Positions 44,001 through 50,454 of a DNA stretch of 64,000 nt are shown piece by piece. Below the pieces are notes generated by a model, which saw nothing but the letters and a program-made list of their open reading frames with translations, searched no databases and was not told the DNA's origin. Source of the DNA: Achromobacter ruhlandii. Its GTDB lineage: Bacteria > Pseudomonadota > Gammaproteobacteria > Burkholderiales > Burkholderiaceae_B. Position numbers and translations under genes: made by a program. Numbering within the stretch: position 1 is the first letter of the stretch; each line of letters starts with the position of its first letter. The DNA is taken from NCBI RefSeq assembly GCF_902859695.1, contig NZ_CADIJL010000024.1:32930-96929 (forward strand). The letters run 5' to 3'.

Positions 44001-47000
44001 GTCAACTTCTCACGCCGCGCCTTGTCGTCCCATATCCAATCAACAAAAGCTTGCCGAATTTCATCGGCTTTCTGGTTGGCTACCGCCGTCTGAGTCTCGT
44101 TGATCTGGTAGATGATGCTGCCGTTATCGTTGCGCCCAACTTCTTCTTTCACCTGAATCGGGCGACCCGTCAGAATGCTGGAGATGAGTTCGTTGGCCGG
44201 AATATCTGGCGTGCCCCACTGCGATCGCGCCATCGTGACGTTCGCCGGTTCACGGATCTGCGCAATCCACTTGCCCATGGCAGGTTGATATGAGACGTTG
44301 CGCCGAACGTCCCCGAGCAAGTGGGCGATGAACTGGTCGACGACTTCCGCCGGCACCCAGGTCGTGCCCAGACTGACACTAATGTCGACGGCGTCGATGT
44401 CCGGCGGCTGCACCTTGTTCAGGGCATGCACGTTAGCCAAAAAGGCAGGATCCTGTTGGGCTGCCGCCTTGGCCAGCGCCAGCTTCTCCTTGACGTTGCC
44501 TGAAAGGTACTGGTCGCGCGTCTGCCACTCGCCGGTCGTCGGCACCTGGTAGACCAGGTCCTGCAGATCCGATAGCAACTCGTGCTGCATCTTGCCAGAG
44601 ATGCGGGTCATAAAGCCCACGTCCACACGGCCGAGTTCATTCATTGACACGACCATTGCGTCCTTTGCTGTTTGAGCCTGACGAATCTCCCGATGTGGGC
44701 TCATTACCCTCTTCGTGAAAATGGCCGCCTTATCAGCACTGGCTGGACGCGGATCCGCCCCGGTGCTCCTCGCAACTTCCCGTGACACGCCCTTGTCGTA
44801 GTTGCGCTCGAGCGCATGCAAGAGGGGATATTCAGGATCGTCGTGGAATGCCTGCTTATTCGCCGCGCTGCTGATGAAGCCATGGCGCTTCACGAAGCGA
44901 TCGTAGGTGCGGTTCAAGTCAAGTCGTAGACGCGTAAGTTCATCATCCTTTGTGTGCTCCGACTGCTCGCCTGTCATTAGATTTCTTAGGCTGGCGCGCA
45001 CCTCGACCAGGCCGCGGATCCGCTCGCCAGCACGATCGTTTCTCGGAACTACGACTTGGGCCCTAGGGACGTCGATATGGTCGTCAACGCGCCGAGCGAT
45101 GCGACGGTCAGGAAGCAGGAAATACGCACCAATCTTGGTATGCGCAGGAACCTCGACGTTCAGCGACGTGCCAAGGCCGTCATCATGCGCGACACCATGT
45201 TCCTGATACGGCAGATAGATACCGGCCGGGAGCGCCGCCAGCGCCCCGGCAATGCCCTCAGCGAGGTCCATGTCCGGCCGGCCGATGAGGGCAGGGACGT
45301 TCGCCCGATACATGCTCCCTTGCAGCCCCATCTGTCCCAACATCTGCTCCGGGTGTTCCACCAGATATCGATTCAGCGAATACTCCTCGCCGGTTGCGGG
45401 GTCGTTTTGCTTGACGGTCTCTGTCCACGCGAGATCCGCTGACTGTCCTGGATAGCGCTTCTGGAAGAACAGTATGTCCGTCGTCACTTCTGTGAGCGCG
45501 TTCTGCTTGAATGCGGTGTTGGGCAACCGAACGGCCGCCAGCAGATTCGCTTGACTCGCGATTAATTCGCGCGCCTTGGAATCGGCAGCATCCAAGAAGT
45601 AATTGCTGACGACGAATGCTCCCACGCCGCCATCACGAAGCTTGTCGATCGACTTGGCGATGAAGTAGTTGTGAATTGACAGCTGGCTCAGGTCGGGGTG
45701 GCGGGCGTCGTAGACGCGTTGGCTTCCAAAAGGGGGGTTACCTATCACCACGTCGAAATGGTTCGACGGGATAGTCACCTCCTGGAACCCACGGTTGATA
45801 ACCGTAGCGTTTGGATAGAGGTGTTTGGCAATGCGGGCGGTGACCGGGTCTAGTTCGACGGAGGTGAACTGGCTCGACCCTCGCACCTCGTCGGGGGCCA
45901 TCCCGATGAAATGGCCGGTGCCGGCAGCGGGCTCCAGAATTCGCCCACCAGTAAATCCTAGGCGGCGCAGCCCTTGGTACATGCCACGCACCACGGACTC
46001 GCCGGTGTAGTGCGCGTCTTGAGTGGAACGTCGAGCCGCTTCGTACTGCTCACGAGGCAGCAATTCGACGACCTGCCGGTACTGGTCGGCCCACTCGACG
46101 TTGTTGGGGTCGAACGCTTGAGGCAATCCACCCCAGCCGACGTACCGCACGAGCTTGGCTTGCTCCTGGGCGGTTGGGGCTCGCCCCGCAGCCTCCAAGT
46201 CACGAAGAGTGCGAATAGCGGCAACGTTGTCCCGAAACTTGGTGCGGGCGCCGCCGGCGCCCAGCTGGTCACGTTCGGTGATGATGTAGTCGGTAGCAAG
46301 TTGGGTTACCGGCTTGGCGTCCGGCGGGGGGGTATCGTAGGCTGCGGGGGCCCGGCCCAAGCTGCGTCGCAGCACATTCTCGACACCCGCGAGTGCGGAG
46401 CGAGATTCGTCGATATCATCACGTTTCAGCCATTCGCCAAGTAACTCAATCGCCTCTGCTCGCACTGAACTGAGCGGCACGTCTCCCGCGAGCGCCAAAT
46501 CTATCCGTTCAGCGAAGTCCTGCGCTTCCCGTGCAAGCTCACCCGGGAAGTCGGCCCCGTTCATTACATCGGTAGCGTCATCCAGGATCTGGCTCAACGC
46601 CATCAGTGCGGCATGTTCTGGCTCTTCACCGGCCATGTCGGCCTGAAGCCGATCGAATTCATCTTCATCGTCAACAAGTTCGACCATGGCGCTGGCAGCT
46701 TGCTGCGGCGCTACGCTCGACTGGTCGACTTGCGGAGGGACAGAAGTTGCGCGATCGATGCCGGCACGCAGCGCGTCTTCAACACCGGCCAACATGGAGC
46801 GGGCTTCGTCGATATCATCTCGCCGGAGCCATTCCTCCAGCAGCTGCAACGCCTCGTCGCGGACGTCGCGCAGCGATAGGTCTCCCGCGAGTGCTAAGTC
46901 GATCCGCTCCGCGAAATCTAGCGCTTCGCGTGCAACGTCGCCTGGGAAATCGACCCCGTTCATTACGTCGGTGGCGTCATCCAGAATGCGGCTCAGCGCC

Positions 47001-47575
47001 AGCAGGGCCGCGCGGTCCCCATTTGCCTCCGCCAGGCGCCTGGTCAGTCTACGTTCTGAAACCGTCCGATCGACCGAGTTCGCGGCGACGCCTTCGGCGG
47101 GGACATTCTGGTGCAAGCCATCGGCGGTGCTTACAGCTCCGTCTTGATCTCCAAGGCCTGCAAGATCTCGTGCGCCATGGAGCCTTGACTGAGAGAATCG
47201 ATCGCCGCGGCCGTTGTCAGGGCCTGCTGTTCGGTGTCCTGCTGCTCGAGCAGCCTGCCGAGCAAGACCACCTCGCCCAGGTTCTCCAGCGCCTTGAGCT
47301 GATTCGGGCTGTTGTATGCCCAGCGGTCGAGAATCGTCCAACCAAAGCGGTTGTACGGCTGGCGTCTCACCGCTTCGATAGTCGTAGGCAACAACACCTG
47401 CTTGGCGTGCTGCAGAGGTTGCGTTTTGGCTGTCAGCATTATTCGTTCCTTGGTCGGAATTATCTGGAATTGAGAGTTGCGCGTTCAGACGCTCAGCCGC
47501 GTCTAGGCGCTGGGTAAAGTCGAAGTCGAAGCCGAGTTGATTCTCGTCGAAAACGGGTGCTTTCTTTCTAGCCAT
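41033..47575 (-). CDS. DarB-like N6-adenine methylase / SF2 helicase giant protein
   Basis: A 2180-residue protein. Near 547 ILEPAAGTGHF and near 612 IGNPPFG are motifs I and IV of N6-adenine methylases. A YVGWGGLPQAFDP segment is typical of this family. The helicase half has HRVGAGKT near 1240, LVDESHE near 1405 and GRIERQG near 1812. Two tandem units of about 95 residues (near 188 and 322, both with ILDDATDVMNG and FAERIDLALAG) precede the methylase. Proteins like phage P1 DarB protect incoming DNA from restriction. Residues about 46-148 overlap another, better-looking gene in a second frame, so this part may be dual coding or the true start may lie downstream. Confidence 0.8.
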   Translation of the reverse strand: MARKKAPVFDENQLGFDFDFTQRLDAAERLNAQLSIPDNSDQGTNNADSQNATSAARQAGVVAYDYRSGETPAVQPLWLDDSRPLGIQQPESAQGAGEPGRGGLARQAARAAGHRTAGPDNGRGDRFSQSRLHGARDLAGLGDQDGAVSTADGLHQNVPAEGVAANSVDRTVSERRLTRRLAEANGDRAALLALSRILDDATDVMNGVDFPGDVAREALDFAERIDLALAGDLSLRDVRDEALQLLEEWLRRDDIDEARSMLAGVEDALRAGIDRATSVPPQVDQSSVAPQQAASAMVELVDDEDEFDRLQADMAGEEPEHAALMALSQILDDATDVMNGADFPGELAREAQDFAERIDLALAGDVPLSSVRAEAIELLGEWLKRDDIDESRSALAGVENVLRRSLGRAPAAYDTPPPDAKPVTQLATDYIITERDQLGAGGARTKFRDNVAAIRTLRDLEAAGRAPTAQEQAKLVRYVGWGGLPQAFDPNNVEWADQYRQVVELLPREQYEAARRSTQDAHYTGESVVRGMYQGLRRLGFTGGRILEPAAGTGHFIGMAPDEVRGSSQFTSVELDPVTARIAKHLYPNATVINRGFQEVTIPSNHFDVVIGNPPFGSQRVYDARHPDLSQLSIHNYFIAKSIDKLRDGGVGAFVVSNYFLDAADSKARELIASQANLLAAVRLPNTAFKQNALTEVTTDILFFQKRYPGQSADLAWTETVKQNDPATGEEYSLNRYLVEHPEQMLGQMGLQGSMYRANVPALIGRPDMDLAEGIAGALAALPAGIYLPYQEHGVAHDDGLGTSLNVEVPAHTKIGAYFLLPDRRIARRVDDHIDVPRAQVVVPRNDRAGERIRGLVEVRASLRNLMTGEQSEHTKDDELTRLRLDLNRTYDRFVKRHGFISSAANKQAFHDDPEYPLLHALERNYDKGVSREVARSTGADPRPASADKAAIFTKRVMSPHREIRQAQTAKDAMVVSMNELGRVDVGFMTRISGKMQHELLSDLQDLVYQVPTTGEWQTRDQYLSGNVKEKLALAKAAAQQDPAFLANVHALNKVQPPDIDAVDISVSLGTTWVPAEVVDQFIAHLLGDVRRNVSYQPAMGKWIAQIREPANVTMARSQWGTPDIPANELISSILTGRPIQVKEEVGRNDNGSIIYQINETQTAVANQKADEIRQAFVDWIWDDKARREKLTYLYNERFNTNVPPQYDGSHLTLPGSSLAITLRPHQKNAIWRGIQDGGALFDHRVGAGKTIVCVGTIMESRRMGLMKKPMVVVPNHLLLQWKDAFYELYPNANILVAEKTDFTKENREKLFASIATGAWDAVIVAHSSFKKIGMPADTLDLILNEQITDLSTSIVQMKNESGDRITIKEMEKARDRMQARLQRAAETGSKDRAVSFADLGVDALLVDESHEFKNLFITTTMTRVSGLGNLSGSDKAFDLFVKARHVQRTNDGRGVFFATGTPISNTIAELYTVQRYMQYDEMKARGVVHFDAWASTFGQVVTGWELDATGVNYRLNSRFAKFQNVPELVNLYRSFADVITKADLEAQAAAQGRRFPVPKLRDGRPANIIVERSDAQARFMGIQRPQLDGHGAPMFRADGTPILNWNEGSIIHRMENLPDDPRIDNPLKITNDARKAGLDYRLIDADAPDFAGSKVNAAVDRIVDVYRRWDARKGTQLVFCDLSTPKNIGAEGPKHVPAPDGVDVDQAEDQAEELPAVSMDDLLAQSAGFSVYNDVRDKLINRGIPAEQIRFIHEANTDIKKDKLFAAMNNGDVRVLLGSTAKMGAGTNVQRLLVASHNLDAPWRPSDLEQRDGRIERQGNAFYEADPDNFEIEIYRYATKQTYDARMWQTIETKASGIEQFRRGDSLQRVIEDIAGESANAAEMKAAATGNPLIFQQVKLSADLKKLEAVFSSYKRGRHSLESRIAWLGNADRRANEVISDAQLEIAMRDKHTTEDFKFTVGARTFGKDQQDQLLHHVLSGMKEAIECKTSNLADQINPIRIGDYRGFQVSAYCERDVLRFQLKGAGLHAPDNLRYDKQDEFKLSGFFSRIDNYLGRLETRIEDADRRRETELAELSNAKAELAKPFAQQEQLEVLRKDVADVMTELKRSQANPAYVSDWVPRSSLTEAKRVIQVVQHGGQGDSVPVVAQPTANPAPAMPDGLENLTRSNAPSPRRQAR
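47131..47439 (-). CDS. Overlapping gene inside the 5' part of the DarB-like gene
   Basis: A 102-residue protein in another frame of the same strand. AAGGAA eight bases before the ATG is a good ribosome site. The product reads as a real helical protein (QPYNRFGWTILDRWAYNSPN, LKALENLGEVVLLGRLLEQQ, QGSMAHEILQALEIKTEL), and its third codon positions are GC-rich as elsewhere here. The frame of the giant protein over the same bases is instead rich in G, R, A and Q. Either the two are truly overprinted or the giant protein starts later. Function unknown. Confidence 0.55.
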   Translation of the reverse strand: MLTAKTQPLQHAKQVLLPTTIEAVRRQPYNRFGWTILDRWAYNSPNQLKALENLGEVVLLGRLLEQQDTEQQALTTAAAIDSLSQGSMAHEILQALEIKTEL

Positions 47576-47740
47576 GGAGACCGCTCTTTAACCGGGGAGT
47601 TGACTTCCTCACCGACGGCGAACCGTCGATGAGGCCTCGGTAGGAGATCGGCCTCCATGTTGACCATCAAACTCGTGGGGTGTGGAACCGTGCTCTTACC
47701 GCACCCGTAGTTAAATATTTATTGCACAATGCCGCATCCG
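47576..47740. promoter_or_regulatory. Leader of the DarB-like gene with hairpin and site B variant
   Basis: At 47607-47634 a 12-base-arm hairpin (11 of 12 pairs, loop CGAA) lies 32-59 bp upstream of the DarB-like start. At 47711-47726, TTAAATATTTATTGCA differs from site B at two left-arm bases. Together they look like an operator followed by a structured 5' leader. Confidence 0.45.
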
Positions 47741-48577
47741 CTAAAAAGCAGCATTCTCTGGTGTCTTGATGGCCCGTATGGCGCTCACCATGCCGACGGT
47801 GAGGAATTTCACAGGGTTGTTCAGCGAGCGCGCTTGCTCGTCGGTCAGAACCGAAATGTCGCCGTAGCCATACGATGCCTCCGTGATTTGAGGCGACGCT
47901 TTGGTGCCTTCCAAGGTGGCCACAATATAGAGTGGCAGCTTTCCCTTTCTGGTCTGTACGCGGACTACCAAGCCCGGTTGCTTAGTCGCCAGGATGACTA
48001 CGTGTTGGCCCACAGCAATCGCGACCTCCAGGGCGCCCAGTTCGCGCACCACAAAGGGCAGGGCGGCATAGTCCGCATAGACCTTCTCCGGGTAGACCGG
48101 CTTTTTGTGCTTGGCCAGGCTTTCTGCGAAAAGGGCCTCAGCCACGTCCCTCACGCTCTGGCCGCGGTGGTCTTTTGCGGGGGTCCCCGAGAGAAACGCG
48201 GACTGAAAACCAGTGGGCGAGATAAACGGCGCATTTCGCACTGCATGGAAGGTAATACCGTGAAGCCACGAAGTTGGGCGGTATTCAACGTAAGCCGGCG
48301 TGCCCTTCACTACGATGAGAAATTCGCCGTGCTGGCCCCACAGGGGGGTCTCGCCGGCCGCTGCCTTCAACTCCTTCTGCAAGAGTAGGCCAGGGCTACG
48401 TTCGTCAGCATAGGTGCCCAACGCGGAATCGCCGTTCAGGCTGTGCACCAACGCATCGTAAGCAAGATGTGCGTCAAGCGCTGTAGGCGCGTCGCCTTCC
48501 AGTATGGCAGCGTCAAGTGCGACCAACAGCGACCGCGCCTTGGAGATATCGGTAGAGCTGATTTCAGTTGTAGACAT
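47741..48577 (-). CDS. Hypothetical protein
   Basis: A 278-residue cytosolic protein with AAAGGC before the ATG. The N-terminal 60 residues are helical, the rest alpha/beta (GEFLIVVKGTPAYVEYRPTS, LEVAIAVGQHVVILATKQPG, LYIVATLEGTKASPQITEA). There is no recognised family. It is divergent from the methyltransferase gene, and the 90-bp gap carries one site B and one site A, so its expression probably follows both regulators. Confidence 0.5.
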   Translation of the reverse strand: MSTTEISSTDISKARSLLVALDAAILEGDAPTALDAHLAYDALVHSLNGDSALGTYADERSPGLLLQKELKAAAGETPLWGQHGEFLIVVKGTPAYVEYRPTSWLHGITFHAVRNAPFISPTGFQSAFLSGTPAKDHRGQSVRDVAEALFAESLAKHKKPVYPEKVYADYAALPFVVRELGALEVAIAVGQHVVILATKQPGLVVRVQTRKGKLPLYIVATLEGTKASPQITEASYGYGDISVLTDEQARSLNNPVKFLTVGMVSAIRAIKTPENAAF

Positions 48578-48589
48578 GGCTAGCCTTTG

Positions 48590-48605
48590 TGCAATATTTA
48601 ATGCA
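48590..48605. promoter_or_regulatory. Site B operator (TGCAATATTTAATGCA)
   Basis: One mismatch in the right arm. It lies 12 bp upstream of the minus-strand gene's start and 20 bp from a site A, in a divergent promoter region. Confidence 0.6.
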
Positions 48606-48625
48606 ATATAGCACCGTCCTTAGTT

Positions 48626-48641
48626 TTTTCACCAGTGAAAA
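48626..48641. promoter_or_regulatory. Site A operator (TTTTCACCAGTGAAAA)
   Basis: Identical to the copies at 1318 and 5614. It ends 25 bp before the methyltransferase start, so it probably controls the methyltransferase-acyltransferase pair. Confidence 0.65.
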
Positions 48642-48666
48642 TTGTCACTGACGATTCGAGCGCAAC

Positions 48667-49926
48667 ATGACCCAACGAAATCTGGATCTCTTCGATCACG
48701 TCGCAGCGGTTTACGCCGACGCACCCGACGGCTGTCTCGACAACACTACGCTGTACAAACGCGTAGCGGAACGGGCTGGTGTAGAGCACGAGCAGCTGGC
48801 CGAAACAGTGACAATCAAGGGCCAGTTGCATAACGTCTTTCAGCGCGCAGTGCGGTGGCATCAGCAAACGTTGAAGCATTTGGGCGTCCTCACGCGGGAC
48901 CAAACAAGCCGCGGAGTTTGGCGCTTTACGGAAGGCCTCAAGAATGACCTGCATCGGATGCAAGGCGGGGTCAAGATGGTCGCATTCAGCACAACGCTGG
49001 GTGTAGCGATCTGGGGCGCGTGCGAAGACGTGTTCCCGGACCTGGATACCCCAATTGCTCTTTGCATGACGTCGGTCCCGTACTTCTTGCGCAAACCGCG
49101 GGCATATGGGAATCCGTCGGACGAATCGGAATATCGCGACTTCGTGTGCCGCGCACTGGAACCGGTGGTTCAGAAATTGCTTCCCGGGGGATCGATTGTA
49201 TTGAGCATCACCAATGACGCGTTCATTCCTGGGTTGCCTTCGCGCTCTCTCTACCGGGAAAGGTTGCTGCTGGATCTGCATGATCGGCTGGGCTTGCACA
49301 AAATGGATGAGTTCATATGGCATAACCCTAGCAAGCCCCCAGGGCCGGTGCAATGGGCAAGCATTCAACGTGTCCACTTAAACACCGCCTACGAGCCGAT
49401 CTACTGGCTCACGAACGACCCGTCTCGAGTTCGCGCCGACAATCGGGGAGTTCTCTTGCCCCATACGCAACGACATCAGCAATTCCTAGACCGAGTAGCC
49501 CTGCAGGGCTACTGCGACCGCGACAAGACATATGGCGACGGCGCGTATCGACTTCGCAAGACCTCATATAACAACAAGACCGAGGGCCGAATTCCGCGCA
49601 ACGTTCTGACCTTCGGGCACAAGTGCGCCGACACGCAGCAGTATCGGCGGGATGCACTGAGACTTGGACTTCCGGTGCACGGTGCAATGATGCCTCTGGC
49701 CGTGGTGGAGTTTTTCATCCGCTACCTGTCGCGAGAGGACGACCTGGTGGTCGACATCTGCGGTGGCACCGTGAAATTGGGTATGGCTGCGGAAAACCTG
49801 CGCCGGCGCTGGGTGGTCGTCGAGTGGATCTATGAGTATCTCCGCGCTAGCGCGGAGCGGTTTCAGTCACGTCCGGGCTACACGATAGACCCGGCGTTCG
49901 CAGAGCTGGCAGGGCGGTTCAAATGA
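48667..49926 (+). CDS. Divergent beta-class DNA methyltransferase
   Basis: A 419-residue protein. Motif IV is TSVPYF (135-140), a variant of the usual TSPPY of N4/N6 methylases. Motif I near residue 363 is VVDICGGTVKLGMAAENLRR, where D-x-x-x-G-x-x-x-G is the usual S-adenosylmethionine loop, here divergent. The order IV then I is that of the beta class. The first 90 residues look like a winged helix of the kind found in Mrr-N. No cognate endonuclease is adjacent, so it may act as a protective or regulatory methylase. Its stop overlaps the acyltransferase start. Activity is uncertain because both motifs are atypical. Confidence 0.7.
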   Translation: MTQRNLDLFDHVAAVYADAPDGCLDNTTLYKRVAERAGVEHEQLAETVTIKGQLHNVFQRAVRWHQQTLKHLGVLTRDQTSRGVWRFTEGLKNDLHRMQGGVKMVAFSTTLGVAIWGACEDVFPDLDTPIALCMTSVPYFLRKPRAYGNPSDESEYRDFVCRALEPVVQKLLPGGSIVLSITNDAFIPGLPSRSLYRERLLLDLHDRLGLHKMDEFIWHNPSKPPGPVQWASIQRVHLNTAYEPIYWLTNDPSRVRADNRGVLLPHTQRHQQFLDRVALQGYCDRDKTYGDGAYRLRKTSYNNKTEGRIPRNVLTFGHKCADTQQYRRDALRLGLPVHGAMMPLAVVEFFIRYLSREDDLVVDICGGTVKLGMAAENLRRRWVVVEWIYEYLRASAERFQSRPGYTIDPAFAELAGRFK

Positions 49927-50432
49927 GAATAGGTGCAATGCTAGCCCTGCGCGCCCTGCGCGTCACAGTCCAGTATCGGACTAGCACTGTCGCTGCACTG
50001 ACCCGAGGAGGTTGCATTGTGACGTGCAACCATATCTCGCTTTTGGACGGCATTGTCGTAGCCCTAGCATCTCCAGTGCCACTCGTCTTCGCAGTCGACA
50101 CAAACTTCGCCCGCCGGTCCAAGCGGGCGCGATTTGGCCTGGCCGCATTGACATGGCTAGGGCTTGGAGAAGTAGTGCCGATGGACAGTTCAGCGCCATT
50201 CGGGCTACGCACTCTCGCCCGCAATCTCGGTGCCGGCAAAAACGTAGTCATCTTCCCAGAGGGGGTGATTTCACTCACCGGCGCGCGGGGTCCCGACCGT
50301 CCCGGGTACCGTTGGCTTTCGAGCCAGGCAAGCGCCGCCGTATTGGAATTGCAAATATTCGGTGCGGACCAGAGTCGTCTCTTCGCCAAAGCTGGTAGAC
50401 GCCTCTGGCCAAAGATTTCCTTGGAGTTCTAA
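49923..50432 (+). CDS. Short PlsC-like acyltransferase
   Basis: A 169-residue protein with the two blocks of glycerolipid acyltransferases: CNHISLLDG (H37 and D42, the NHx4D motif) and IFPEGVISLTG (111-120). Family members transfer acyl groups to lysophospholipids at the inner membrane. It is shorter than usual and has no clear membrane anchor. It overlaps the methyltransferase gene by four bases (ATGA), so the two are coupled, which is an odd pairing. The codons for EGVISL happen to contain a complete iteron sequence. Confidence 0.7.
   Translation: MRIGAMLALRALRVTVQYRTSTVAALTRGGCIVTCNHISLLDGIVVALASPVPLVFAVDTNFARRSKRARFGLAALTWLGLGEVVPMDSSAPFGLRTLARNLGAGKNVVIFPEGVISLTGARGPDRPGYRWLSSQASAAVLELQIFGADQSRLFAKAGRRLWPKISLEF
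50260..50276 (+). repeat. Iteron-like sequence within the acyltransferase gene
   Basis: AGGGGGTGATTTCACTC matches the oriV iteron core but encodes the conserved FPEG-VISL motif. It may be chance, or the motif may double as an initiator site. Confidence 0.4.
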
Positions 50433-50454
50433 GCTTCATCGCAGGGTAGTGGAT

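Noticed and set aside
41935..45455. Numerous plus-strand frames across the DarB-like gene
   Set aside because: All lie opposite conserved methylase or helicase motifs and look like shadows.
46606..47517. 303-codon plus-strand frame opposite the DarB-like gene
   Set aside because: Arginine-rich shadow of the repeats; no start signal.
48598..49377. Minus-strand frame opposite the methyltransferase
   Set aside because: It overlaps the operator region and a gene with clear motifs.
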